A DNA stretch of 60,121 nt, from contig WPDH01000031.1 of the NCBI GenBank assembly GCA_019137255.1, positions 1 to 60,121 on the forward strand. The letters run 5' to 3'. Origin of the DNA: Corinectria fuckeliana (lineage: Eukaryota > Ascomycota > Sordariomycetes > Hypocreales > Nectriaceae). The first letter of the stretch is position 1, and the number at the start of each line of letters is the position of its first letter. Below are positions 14,192 to 24,480 of the stretch, one piece after another. The notes beneath the pieces were generated by a model that had not been told where the DNA came from, searched no databases, and saw nothing but the letters and a program-made list of their open reading frames with translations. Position numbers and translations under genes: made by a program.

Positions 14192-14309
14192 GTGAGGGTG
14201 CGTTTTGACGCGTCGTTAAGTGTGGGTAAACATGAGTTGGAAGCAGCTGCGCGCAGGCAGCGGATCACAATCCAGCGGCCTCACATATCATCGGGTAGTT
14301 ATGATGACT

Positions 14310-14870
14310 GTACTCAAGTTGTCGACGGAAAAACCTCTGCGGCACACAAGAAACGCGCATTGGCATCAATCGGAACTGAGATGATGCTGAGAAGGAAATT
14401 GTATTGAGTGTCAGATTTCTGCTGCTTAACCTTGGCAGGGTCATCTCCCATGCGTATTTGAACGACAGGCAAGTCCAATACCCAAAGACCATTAGCAGAC
14501 TTGAGAGGGCTCCTCGTGCGACGACCTCTGACACTGGACCTCTCGGATCGTCCAGCAGACGGCGCACTAGCAGATGGCGACTGATTCGAGCTCCCCGAAA
14601 CTAACGAAGCCGACTGTGACGGGGTAATGCTCGGTGCGATGAAGCCTCGGAACGGAATTGGTGGCAGATTCGGCCGCCGTTGATTGACGTTTGATCGGGG
14701 TGTTTCCTCGTCCCCCCCTTCTCCCCAACCAGTCTCTCCGTTATCGCTAGTATCGCCGCCATATTCAGGGCGCCTTCCTCCTCAGAAAGCACTCAACAGC
14801 AGCGTCTCTCCACCAATCGCGCCTGCCAGGGGTGCTTTGTGGGATATGCGATGTGTTGCGATCCACACAG
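14310..14870 (-). pseudogene. Fragment of a Ser/Pro/Arg-rich fungal protein (possibly the N-terminal region of a PD-(D/E)XK nuclease-like protein)
   Basis: On the minus strand one frame runs from about 14800 to about 14320. It shows a Gly/Glu/Asp-rich stretch, then QRRPNLPPIPFRGF, then a Ser-rich tract ending in GRRTRSPLKSANGLWVLDLPV. The order of a Ser-rich tail, an R-(S)-RSP-K motif and a short hydrophobic segment resembles the N-terminal linker of a fungal PD-(D/E)XK nuclease-like family. The nuclease core is not present. After about 14320 the frame is closed by stops. Another open frame overlaps the same DNA at 14265-14567 (-) but lacks such structure. Function is not supported beyond this resemblance. 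Confidence 0.3.
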
Positions 14871-14924
14871 AGGCAGAATCCAGGGCAGCCTACCCTGCAC
14901 CTCACCGATTTATATATGGTCCAC

Positions 14925-15062
14925 CCGATCGACGATCAAATCGATCGATCAGGACTTGTAATCGATCGATATTGATCGACTGGCAGCTCTGATCGATCGA
15001 TCGGAATCGAAATCGAATCGATTAATCGAATTGATCAAATCGATCATACGATCGATTTCGAA
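14925..15062. repeat. ATCGAT/GATC-rich palindromic low-complexity tract
   Basis: About 138 bases are built from overlapping ATCGAT, GATCGATC and AATCGA words, many of them self-complementary. It lies just beyond the 3' end of the 371-codon gene. The composition differs from the flanks. The tract could form hairpins or be an expanded short repeat. Confidence 0.75.
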
Positions 15063-15200
15063 GCCTGAAATCAGCTAACCTGCTAGGCGTAATCACTACA
15101 TTTGATTAACTAAGAAACAGGACAATCTTTCGAGACGCTATGTTTACTGTTGCTTTGGTTTCGTCTATTCTGTTCATTGCCTCAGCTTCCATCATCATTT

Positions 15201-16316
15201 TCACTTCCACTGCCTGGCTCTCCTAAGCGGACCGAGAAGCCTCCTAACCTCCCACATAACCGTCCCCTCCTTCCCTCCGAGCCATGCTTCTCCTTCCTTT
15301 CCAAGATGCTCTAGCATCATTTTCCACCCTGGCGTTAGGCACGTTCGCCTGTCCAGCCGGCTGTCCGGCCGCTGTCCGTCTTCTCCGTTGAGCCATTCGT
15401 TGTCCACCGCGTTCAGATCCCGCTGCACCTCCTCTAACCAAACCCCACGACCAACTCTTCCGCTTTGCCACCCTTGAAACGCCTTGTCTTGGATCAAGAC
15501 CTTACTGTAGTGCACGATGGCCTCTATTCTGTCCCTGATATCCACATTCATCGGCAAAATGTTCATGCTAAACTTCCCTCGACTGATGTAGTCTTCCTTT
15601 CCCTCCTCCGAGATCGCTGACCGTACCAAGATCGCCATCCACCAGAGCAGCAGGTTCTTCTGCGCCTTCGCAGACTGGTCTGTGAGTACTTTGGCGAACA
15701 ACCCTTGAAGGGCATCTCCTGGATCATCATTGTCCATGACCCAGCCCGACCCTGGCGTTGCCGCCACCATCACATCCAACACATCTTCCAGGTCCTCTTC
15801 GTCCAGTTCCAACCCCATCTCCTCCAGACTTTCATCGTCTTCCTTGATACACCACACCAAAAAGCATGCCAAACCTGTCCACATGGACTGAAATTGTCGC
15901 CGCTTTCCCAATAGCCACCTCGCCGCTAGCGACTCGAACGGTCTAGCATCGGGCCCCTCCGCGCTTTGATTGAGCGTCAGGCGTGCCTTTGCTGGCCAAC
16001 GCTCGGACAGTGCTTCGAGCTCATCTATTCGATTCCAGAATGCTTGCTTGATTGCCTCGGGCTGTTTGGCATCCGCGCTCTGCACGACTCGACGGGCTGC
16101 GCCCGAGCCTGTGATCCTCGTCTTCGTTGCCTTGAGGAACCGCTCCCAGTTCCGGAGAATCGCATGCCACACTTCTTCGCCCTCTCCCGGTGCAAGAAAC
16201 CCGATTGACCGAAGCCACTCCTCGCATAACGGTCGCTCCTCTGCCCTGATCGGTGCCACGTCCTCGGCCACCAGCATCAGGATCTGGCTCGGTCGCTCGT
16301 TGATTTCGGCGGCCAT
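15201..16316 (-). CDS. Conserved hypothetical fungal protein, 371 aa, intact
   Basis: This is a single uninterrupted reading frame with ordinary GC-rich codon use, unlike the ruined DNA around it. The start ATG sits in a strong fungal/Kozak context (CACCATGGCGG). The protein is acidic and Trp-rich, with no signal peptide. Residues about 120-170 contain DARPFESLAARWLL followed by a hydrophobic stretch (WTGLACFLVWCI) and an acidic EEMGLELDEEDLED segment. The middle has NLLLWWMAILVRSA and DYISRGKFSMNILPM; the end has VDNEWLNGEDGQRPDS. I recall the same landmarks in uncharacterised proteins encoded in other filamentous ascomycetes, but know no function. The WWMAILV segment is short and probably buried rather than membrane-spanning. 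This is the best candidate for a functional gene in the window. The upstream AT-richer stretch at 16400-16560 presumably contains its promoter. Confidence 0.8.
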   Translation of the reverse strand: MAAEINERPSQILMLVAEDVAPIRAEERPLCEEWLRSIGFLAPGEGEEVWHAILRNWERFLKATKTRITGSGAARRVVQSADAKQPEAIKQAFWNRIDELEALSERWPAKARLTLNQSAEGPDARPFESLAARWLLGKRRQFQSMWTGLACFLVWCIKEDDESLEEMGLELDEEDLEDVLDVMVAATPGSGWVMDNDDPGDALQGLFAKVLTDQSAKAQKNLLLWWMAILVRSAISEEGKEDYISRGKFSMNILPMNVDIRDRIEAIVHYSKVLIQDKAFQGWQSGRVGRGVWLEEVQRDLNAVDNEWLNGEDGQRPDSRLDRRTCLTPGWKMMLEHLGKEGEAWLGGKEGTVMWEVRRLLGPLRRARQWK

Positions 16317-16817
16317 GGTGCGATGTCAAGACTCAACCGAGCAATACATCCAGTGTCGCTTTATCGTGGAAGAAAATGGCTGGAAACGTATTCGCTAGTA
16401 GATCGCTGCACTCGTGGCTTTATGGGCTCTACACACAGCTGCGATGATGATAATATTATAGTGAGGTTGATAACGGCAGGAGGGGAAATCGAGTAGGGGG
16501 GTTGCGAGCGGGGCCCCCCCCTGAATTCCCGCCTGTCACGGGTAGTCGCTGAGCAAAAAGGAGCATGTATATAAGGGTATATCGGGTATTACGGTATTGC
16601 ATGGAGGCCGACGTTTACCCCATGTGTTGGATCCGTTACCGTCAATTTGATCAAATGGATAGTGTTCACAGCAGTGATGATGTTGTTGATGATTGCTACT
16701 TGGCCCCCTGCCTCCTTCCTGAGGTCAATCCGATCATCTTGACGCAATCCAGAGTCCCTACAGCACAATCAGAAGCACTCGGCAATGTTGGTACAGCCCG
16801 ATTTGAGATCCGCCAAA

Positions 16818-17065
16818 ATGAGGTCTTCCTGCAACACTTGCCACAAGGCTCCGCCCGACGTTGACCTCAAGCGATGTGCCAAGTGCTCTACCACGCCGTG
16901 CTGTTCTCGAGATGCCAAAAAGCCGACTGGAAAGCCCACCGGAAGGTCTGTGGCAAGCAGCGCGACTCTACAACAGACGGGAGGTTCAGATCACAAGTCG
17001 ACTCGAATGAGTCATCAGTCTTGAATCGTCCGAGCACAACTCTCTCCTGTAAAAATTCTTCCTGA
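16818..17065 (+). pseudogene. MYND-type zinc-finger fragment with a one-base frameshift
   Basis: From the ATG at 16818 the frame reads MRSSCNTCHKAPPDVDLKRC, then CAKCSTTPCCSRD: the first cysteine pairs of a MYND finger. At about 16912 the frame jumps. The next frame continues CQKADWKAHRKVCGKQRD, the rest of the finger with its final Cys-x-x-x-His-x-x-x-Cys arrangement. One missing base (GATGCC for an expected GATTGCC) explains the split. MYND fingers bind proline-rich peptides in chromatin and SET-domain proteins. No other domain is present before or after, so this is a worn fragment, or a sequencing error in a small MYND protein. Confidence 0.65.
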
Positions 17066-17450
17066 CTAGCGGCTGTTAGCACTAGTGTGGAAAATTTTGC
17101 AGGCCCACCAAAATTTGGCTGCTACAGCAGTTGGTGCCCTTCGGGCACTAACACCGCAATAAAGGAAGGATTGAGAGAGTTGACTTCCTTTACGCAGCAG
17201 CCACGGCCACAGCCCAAGGGCTCCGGCCACAATCAGAGCCTGCTGCCCTGACCAGCTGGGCAGCTAAGATAGCAGCAGACCCACAGCACGGCTTGCGGGG
17301 GCCAAACGACACCGCTGTGGCTCTTATACATGCTGTAATGCTGGTTCAGACCTCGCAGCAGGTATAGCTACCGCAGCCAGCCAACAGCAGTCACGACACC
17401 AGCTTCAATCTAGGTGGGCGTCGACCTCTGCCCTGATCTCTACGACTCGG

Positions 17451-17700
17451 CACTTAGGTATATAAGGCTATATCTTAGTCTTAGTACCTGCTTGGGCCTC
17501 TGGGCCTGAGCTGCCTTAGCCTCCGGGCCTCAGCACCTAGGTGTGTAAGGCCACCACGTCTTACTACCCTACCTGCTTAGACCTCTAGGCCTAAGCTGCA
17601 CTGACCTCTGTGTCTCAGCACGTAGGTGCATAAGGCCACCGCGTCTTAGCACCTGCCTTAGCCTCTGGGCTAAGGCTACTATGACCTCTGGGTCTTAGAT
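17451..17700. repeat. Imperfect tandem repeat, about 84-bp unit, three copies
   Basis: The phrase CAC(C/T/G)TAGGT-TAAGGC recurs at 17451, 17534 and 17619. Each copy is followed by TCTTAG-ACCTGC, CCTCTGGGCCT and similar blocks. Spacing is 83 and 85 bases. The units differ by substitutions, so the array is old. Confidence 0.7.
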
Positions 17701-18254
17701 GCCTCGATCTATAGATCTTAGCTGTGAATCCAGGTCTACAAGAGGTCACAGAATCGGGCTACTTGTAGGCATCAGGGTTCTGGCTTAATAGCCCTGATCA
17801 ATAGATACTAGCTGCAGTGGTTTTTCCCTCTGAGTTCCCGCGAGGTTTTCCTATCTGCAGTTATTCCTATCATACGGATCTTAATTTCTAGAGGTTTTAA
17901 ATGCCAGCAGGCAGGAATAGGAATACTGGAGAATTCCAAGCTGGTTAATAAATATAGGTATGCTAACACCCGCCCTGAAAATCCGCTGACGGATATCAGG
18001 CTCAAAATAATAGGTTAAATAGGGCCTCTTAATTGCTAGATGGAAGAGGAAGAAGGATTGCAATCTCAGCTCGTGTGTGGATTATACGGGATGCGGACTG
18101 CAGGTCTAAGCTATAGGCCTTATAGCTTATAGCTCCGGCCCCGGGTTACTGTACTTAGGTTTCTTCAGCTGTTAACACCAGCCTAGCACGTTATCTTGCC
18201 CCTTTGGGGATTCTATAGATATCTCAAGTAGATGTCTTTATGACGGTAATTAAT

Positions 18255-18278
18255 CAACAACAACAACAACAACAACAA
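18255..18278. repeat. (CAA)8 microsatellite
   Basis: There are eight perfect CAA units, with no coding frame around them that would make this a glutamine tract. Confidence 0.9.
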
Positions 18279-19078
18279 ATCGTCTAAGCACCTAGAGACG
18301 TGAAACTTCACGTTATTAGATGCCTATACAATTTCCAGCGTAAAAGCACGGGATGTCTTTACCTGCTCTACAAGAGAGATTTAACCGCAAAGTGGATGCT
18401 GACGAAACGTGTTCTTAATCTTACACAGTTAAATACTTGTTTAAAATGCTCTTAGCAACTCGAATGTTTTCCTGCTAAAAGTCCTGTGTCTTGTCGCCAG
18501 GTAGGCCTTTTAGCCTCTATTTAGGCTTTATAAACAGGCTGAATCTAAACCACTCTAGAAATGCCTGCATTCTTAACCTCTATACTGTAGCTTAAAGTCT
18601 GCTGCGGTAGTACTCTAAGGGTGGCGATTTCTGTTCTAAAGCATAAAGGTTAACCTCTCCTAGTGATGCTTTTAGCCACGCCTTTACTATTTCTAGTGGA
18701 ACTTTAGCTTAAGATAGTAAGCAGATATAGGGAAGAGAAGTAGTTTTTATAAAGACAGAGCTGTTAGTAGTTAAGAGGGTCTTTAAAAGTTATGTTTAAA
18801 GTTATTAATACTAAATAAGAATATATAACAAAAGGGGTTTATATAAAATAGATAGATTAAGTAATAAGGCTTATTCTCTAATTTCTTAGCAAAAGGGTAA
18901 TAATATAAAATACCTTAAATAAGTAGAATATAATAGATATTTAGTTTTAGAATGTATGTTTTATACTTTTTTATATATATAGATATAAGTAAGTGCTCAC
19001 TTTAGAGCTTAAGTTGCCTTATATATCTAATCTGTATCTTATACTATCTTAGCATACTATACTATAAGCAGCTAAGGT

Positions 19079-19420
19079 AAGAATTTCTTCTTAACTAAGA
19101 GTTAACCACTTCTTAACTATAAGTAGAGATTAGATTAGTTTTTTCTTAACTAAGAATAAGAACCTCTTTTTAACTATAAGTAGAGACAGGTTTTAACTAT
19201 AAGTGGAGATTGTTTTTTTCTTAATAAAAGATAAGATTCTTTTCTTAACTAAGAATTAACCACTCTAGTTTTAGTTAAATATCCAGCTTTAGTTAAATAT
19301 TTAGCTTTATTAAAGCTCTAGTTTTAGTTAAATATCTAGTTTTAGTTAAATATCTAGTTTTTATTAAAGCTCTAGTTTAAGTTAAATATCTAGTTTTATT
19401 AAAGGTTAAAAATAGATATT
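19079..19420. repeat. Degenerate AT-rich minisatellite, left array
   Basis: Units of the type CTTAACTAAGAATAAGAACCTCTTTTTAACTATAAGTAGAGA (19079-19260) pass into an array of about 18-base units, TCTAGTTTTAGTTAAATA (19265-19420). Close relatives of the first unit type are found in the same orientation at 24620-25060, on the other side of the TRIM and Gypsy elements. One ancestral minisatellite may therefore have been split by those insertions. Confidence 0.65.
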
Positions 19421-19757
19421 AAGGTATCTAGAAACTCAGCTATAATATAGTGATAAAGTTACTAGATAATAGTATTTTAATACTCTTAGTCTATTTTTAG
19501 CAAGCTCTTAGCTTAGGTATTCTAGGAGATATATACTAATATACACAAAAAGAGAAAACAAAAGTTAGAAAGAGTGGTAAGAGTGGATTAAGAAAGGTTA
19601 AAAAATTAGGGTAAGACTGCTATTACTGTGTATTTTATATTAAACGCCTCTGTTATCTTAGATATTCTTAGGGCTTATATAGATAGTTTTAGAACTAGTA
19701 GTTTATTAGTAGTTAAATGTTTAATATATATAATAATATATATAAGAAGATTAAAAT

Positions 19758-20404
19758 TGTAAGAGTATAGCTTGCTAAGAGCTCTCTTATAATCTGTTAT
19801 ATAGCACAATTAAGTAACATAGCTTACTTAAATTATTTAATCTTTTTAGCCTTATAGCTAGGACTTTCTATTAAAGGTTAGGTATACTACTCTAACTCTT
19901 ATAATTATTTAAGTATATGTTAAGTCTAGTACTATACAAAAGGTTATAAGTTTAAGTCTCTGCTAAACCTTATAACTGTGATAAGTGCTAGGCTTATAAG
20001 AATAAACATATATAGTTGCCTACTACGACTAAAGCCTTAGGGGTTAATAGTAGTAGTTATCTTAGGCCTAGGAGCTAAGCCACCCTCTAATATATATATA
20101 TATACAGGTGTGATAAGGTTGCTATATTTCTGACCTTATAAGGGCTAACCCTTTATAATAGTGCAGAAGAGGCTGTTTATGCCTAGAGCAGAAGAGGCTA
20201 TACTATGCCTACTAATAAGCTAGCAGCCTAAGATATGCTATTAAGAGGGGGGGATAATTATAAGAGTACAGCTTGCTAAGAGCTCTCTTATAATCTGTTA
20301 TATAGTATAATTAAGTGATACAGCTTACTTAAATCGTTTAATCTTTTTAGCCTTACAGCTAAGACTTTCTATTAAAGGTTAGGTATATTACCCTAACTCT
20401 TACA
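19758..20404. mobile_element. TRIM-like miniature LTR element (647 bp)
   Basis: Two direct repeats of 146 bases lie at 19758-19903 and 20259-20404. Both start TGTAAGAG or its RIPed form TATAAGAG, and end CTCTTACA or CTCTTATA, so the canonical TG...CA ends are visible. The 355-base interior encodes nothing. A purine run, AAGAGGGGGGGAT, sits just inside the right repeat like a polypurine tract. These are the hallmarks of a terminal-repeat retrotransposon in miniature, a non-autonomous LTR element. No matching 5-bp target duplication was found; RIP or later insertion may have hidden it. The right end lies only 7 bases from the next LTR element. Confidence 0.7.
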
Positions 20405-20411
20405 ATTAGAT

Positions 20412-20616
20412 TATAAGGGTTAGTCTTACTAGGGTGTAAATATAAAGATTATAAAAGTAGATATTAGTATATTATAAAGCTTTCACTTAATAAGTATTTA
20501 GCAAGTGCTTATCTAGCATTCTTAAAGGGGCTGCTAGCCTACTATTTAGGCGAGCCCTAAAGTTAAGCCTTAAAGGCTTATATTAAGTATTAATAAAGTT
20601 AGCGCTAACTATTATA
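20412..20616. repeat. LTR of the RIPed Gypsy element (left, strongly mutated)
   Basis: It is the same length (205 bases) as the copy at 24276-24480. The middle segment around CATTCTTAAAGGGGCTGCTAG is identical in both, while the flanking parts have lost C and G to T and A. Confidence 0.85.
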
Positions 20617-22640
20617 ATTACTCTCTCCCCCTCTAAGTCTTATCCTAAGGTGTTATTCTTTATAAGAGGAAGTTTATTATTTTCCTATACATATAGTAGT
20701 TTACTAACTATATAGAAATAATATAGCCTATTATTAGGTTTATTATAATCTAAGTATTATATAAGTAGTTATCAGGCTATTATATAAGAGCCTACTTATT
20801 TTACACCTTAAATATTTACTTTAGGTTTTTATTTACCTTAAGTTTAGAATTCTCTCTTTCTTATAACCTTCTTTAGAACTCTCTTATCTATAGTTAATAT
20901 ATTAGTTTTCTCTCTTAACTTTATGTTTTTCTATTTAATTAGTTTTTACTCTCTTAATATTATCTTTACCTACTTGCTAAGTATTTAGCCTTTATATGCT
21001 AATATTAATCCTTAGAGTTATAGCTATAGTGCTAAAAGAGTTTTACACTTAGGCTAAAATTAATTTCCCCTTCTTAGATAAGAAGTTTTCTAAAATGCCT
21101 CTTAGTAGTATTTTCTACTCTTATTATATCTAATAGAAATACTATTTCTTCTTATATTCTTATATATATAGTTCTTTTATTTCCTATTATACTATCTGTA
21201 AAGCCTTAAATAAGTAATATAACTAGGTATATATTATAAGTACTTAGCGAGTTATAAGCGCTTATACTAATTTTATAATAATAGATTTCTACTAAGTTAG
21301 TCCCTATAGTGTAATAATACTAGAACTTTTTTTACTATCTTTCTTATTATAACTAGAATAATAAGAAGGAGAGTATTTCTACTATTAGCTGCTAATATAT
21401 TATCTATACTGTTTATACTATTACCACTATATAATAAAACCTTATTAAGTTTACTAAGAACCTTATAGGTATTTATATTTAGGGTGGTAATATATATTTA
21501 TTTATATACTAGAAAGTAGTTACTTCCACCTAGATTTAAGCTTTATACGCTAAGGTTAAATTTAGTTTAATTAACTATAAGAACTAGTTAGTTTTACAGG
21601 CTTAACTAGTATTTATAATACTCTTATATTATTATAATAACTCTATCCCCTAACTCCTATTATCAGCTTTTTATACCTTAGTAGTCACTAAGTATATACT
21701 TACTATTAAGATATCTAATAAGAGTTTTACTTATGCTTTCTCTAATGATTTTTCTAAGGCTATCTAGGCCTCTATTATTTAGTATTATAATAATAAGGCT
21801 CTTAAGCTATCTGTTTTTTTTATAAGTGTAATACCTCTTTACTATAGTGACTAACTAGCTTCTAACTGTTCTTATAATAATAAGAGCTTAGCATATAGTA
21901 ATAGTATATTTAGTGATTCTTCTTATCACAGTTTAGTTTATTCTCTAGCCTTTTTTTACGCTTTTTTTTACGCCTCTTATAGCTGCTAGCTGCTTACCTA
22001 AGATCCTAAAGAAAAAGCTCTTACTTATTCTAAGGCAGAGTGTGTTATAGCTAAGCAGTAATACTTAGAGGAGAAATAACTTTAGGAGTAAGCTTACTAA
22101 GAGTAGGATAAGAAGAATAATAAGAAGGAGAAAGAATTTTAGCCCTATTATAGTAGTTAGGTTTATTATACCTCTTTTTAGGCTTAAATTTTTATTATTA
22201 GTTTAGTTTATAGTCTGGTTTCTTTTATAGTTTTAGGTGGCTTTTATTTAAGGTTTTAGTAGTTTAGTTATTTAAGTTTATATTTAGGTTAGAAAGAGGT
22301 GAGTATTTATCACCTAGTTATTATTAGGTTTTTACCTATTATTAGAGATTCTTATTATCCTATTTTTTATATATATACTTTTATTATTAGTGATATTATT
22401 ATACTATTTTTATTATGTTTTCTAAGTGAATTATAAGTTTCTAAGTATTATATTCTACTAGCTATCTTATTTATTTTACTAAGTAGAAGGTTTTCTCTCT
22501 TATTTTCTTATTTATAATAATTTTTTTAACTTTCTACTTATTCTCTTCTTCTTTAAGTTCTAAGAGAGTTATTAAATATTTATTAAGTATTCTATATATA
22601 TCTTTTTATAGTTTAATAAGTAAGACTAAAAACATATTAT
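20617..22640 (+). other. Possible decayed reading frame inside the Gypsy element, opposite strand
   Basis: On the plus strand one frame from about 21700 to 22250 reads coherently if TAA/TAG are taken as Gln/Trp/Arg. It ends in a charged stretch, KEKALTYSKAECVIAK, then a Lys/Glu/Gln-rich tail. It runs against the integrase downstream, so it may be a separate captured or inserted gene. No family was recognised. Confidence 0.25.
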
Positions 22641-22699
22641 ATATCTTATAGTATTATTTTAGCAGGTAAACTTAATAAGCTTATTTTCTAACTCTTTTA

Positions 22700-23730
22700 G
22701 CTATTATAACCTAGATAAACTTAAGTGCTAATTTCTTATATTTAAATTAGAAGTTATATATAGATAGTCTTACTACTTATCCTGCCTAGTATTTCTGTTT
22801 AAGATGTCTTTTATTATAGTTCTTAGCTTAGGCTTTTATCACTTATTTTTAGTACTTATAGGCCTTATTACACACTTAGTAAAGAGTTTTAATATACTTA
22901 GTTACTTCTTATATAGTGGTTTTTAAGTATTATAGTATATACTTTACTACTCTTAGGTAGTACTTATATAAGGCTTATATTAGGGATATACTAATACTAC
23001 TATATTAGCTATTATTATATGTAAATTCTGCTTTTAGCAATTATATTACTTATCTTTTAGGAGACTTTTCTGTGTAGATTTATAGATATTTCTTTATAGC
23101 TTAGTTTATTCTCTCTGTCTAGCTATTAGTCTGTAAGTAGTATATAGTAAATAGTTACTAATAGGTTACCCTCTTAATTATAAGGTCTTTCTAAAATTAG
23201 CTTATAAGAAGCTTATCTTTATTACTTATAATCCCTTTAGAACTTTTAAACTTATATTCTACCTGCTTATAGAGCACTTATACTAATTAAGCTACTATTA
23301 TAGTCTTTTTACAGGGAATAAATATTATATATTTTATTATATAGTATATAATTACTAAAATCATATTATATTTCTTACTATCTGCTTATATACTATTTAG
23401 TAAACTTATAATAAAATCTATACTAATTTCTTAGAATAAGTATAATAGTATTAAGAGTAATTATAAATATCTATAAGGCTTATACCTTAGGGTTCTTACC
23501 TCTTAGTATAGTTAGTAGCTAGTTATATACTTAGTTATATTTTTTCTAATCTTATTCTAATAGAACTTTCTGCTAATAAGTTCTAATATTTTTATAGTTT
23601 CTATATATCTTACTTTAGGATTATTATAGTACTAATATAGGATTTTAAGTCTTAACACCTCTTATATAAGAATTACTAGTCTACTCTTAAAAAATAAGGT
23701 TTTATTCTAATTATAAAAGTAATAACCTAG
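22700..23730 (-). pseudogene. Gypsy integrase, RIP-decayed
   Basis: The minus strand shows a zinc-binding/core region (KVRYIETIKILELISRKFY, then ISIDFI at 23401-23430). The GIISNKDKLL segment at 23208-23240 is a mutated SDRD motif, and TNSQTERIN at 23103-23136 is the TDGQTER motif with the catalytic Glu. The D, D, E catalytic triad is thus recognisable, although the second Asp is now Asn. Downstream segments YRQ/RVVKYI match the usual integrase C-terminus. Integrase would join element cDNA into the host chromosome; this copy has many stops. Confidence 0.75.
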
Positions 23731-24275
23731 CTTACTAGCTGTTTATTACACTCTTACTAACTATTATTAACAGAACTAATTATTAGCTTATAGTTCTCTA
23801 ACTAGTTCTTCTAAGTATAGTAAGAGTTATAATAAGAATACTATTTCGCCCTCTATAAGCTCTCTTATAATTTAGCATAGGATATATTACTCCGGATTAA
23901 TAATCCTAGCTCTAGTAGAGTCCTCTTAGCTTTCTTAATAGGCTGTTTCTCACTAAGTATTCTCTGACCGCTCTTAGGTTATACCTGCCTGTCTCTAGGC
24001 TTAGGTAACCACAGAGATAAATGCTTCTTACGTCTAACTTCCCTAGTCTTCCCAGGGAGTTTAGGGTGAGGGGTGCCCCTTTCAGACTTATTATCTTACA
24101 GGGTCTCTAAGACTCGCCTACACTGCTTATATGTATGCCCTTATGGTTTCTGTCTTGCCTTTAATATCAGCGATTATTTGTTGTACATCCGGCGGCAGAT
24201 CTTTAACCATCTGCAGCTTTATCGCAAGGGTAGGTAGTATATTATCATAGCTGACCTCACCCTCTATATAGTGAT

Positions 24276-24480
24276 TGTGAGGGTTAGTCTCACCAGGGTG
24301 CAAACACAGAGATCATAAAGGTAGGTATCAGTATATTGTAAAGCTTCCACTTGACGAGCATTTAGCGAGTGCTCATCTAGCATTCTTAAAGGGGCTGCTA
24401 GCCTACTATTTAGGCGAGCCCTGGGGTTAAGCCCTGAAGGCTTGCGTTAGGTGTTAACAGAGTCAGCGCTAACTATTACA
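24276..24480. repeat. LTR of the RIPed Gypsy element (right, nearly unmutated)
   Basis: It begins TGTGAGGGTTAG and ends GCGCTAACTATTACA, giving TG...CA ends. It keeps far more G and C than its partner and lies at the edge of the AT-rich block. On the minus strand this is the 5' LTR. Confidence 0.85.

Larger units (their letters stand above)
17066..18720. other. Intergenic region with short repeats, no gene
   Basis: No coding frame was recognised. There is a perfect short hairpin near 17130-17145 (GTGCCC-TTC-GGGCAC), an imperfect 84-bp tandem repeat at 17451-17700, and a (CAA)8 microsatellite at 18255-18278. Short open stretches at 17808-18063 (-) have no recognisable domain. Confidence 0.5.
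20412..24480 (-). mobile_element. RIP-mutated Gypsy-class LTR element, internally deleted
   Basis: LTRs of exactly 205 bases lie at 20412-20616 and 24276-24480. The right one starts TGTGAGGG and ends AACTATTACA; the left one reads TATAAGGG...AACTATTATA. Differences between them are overwhelmingly C-to-T or G-to-A. Coding is on the minus strand, so the right LTR is the 5' one. A gag-like start (MVKDLPPDVQQIIADIKGK) lies just inside it near 24210, and an integrase relic spans 23730-22700. The space between holds no recognisable reverse transcriptase or RNase H, so those are deleted. The stretch 20617-22600 does not look like this element's pol. No target duplication was seen (TAGAT on the left, AAAAA on the right). 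Confidence 0.75.

Noticed and set aside
14192..14604. Overlapping open frames on the plus strand
   Set aside because: They run opposite to a minus-strand frame with better coding-like structure, and have no domains.
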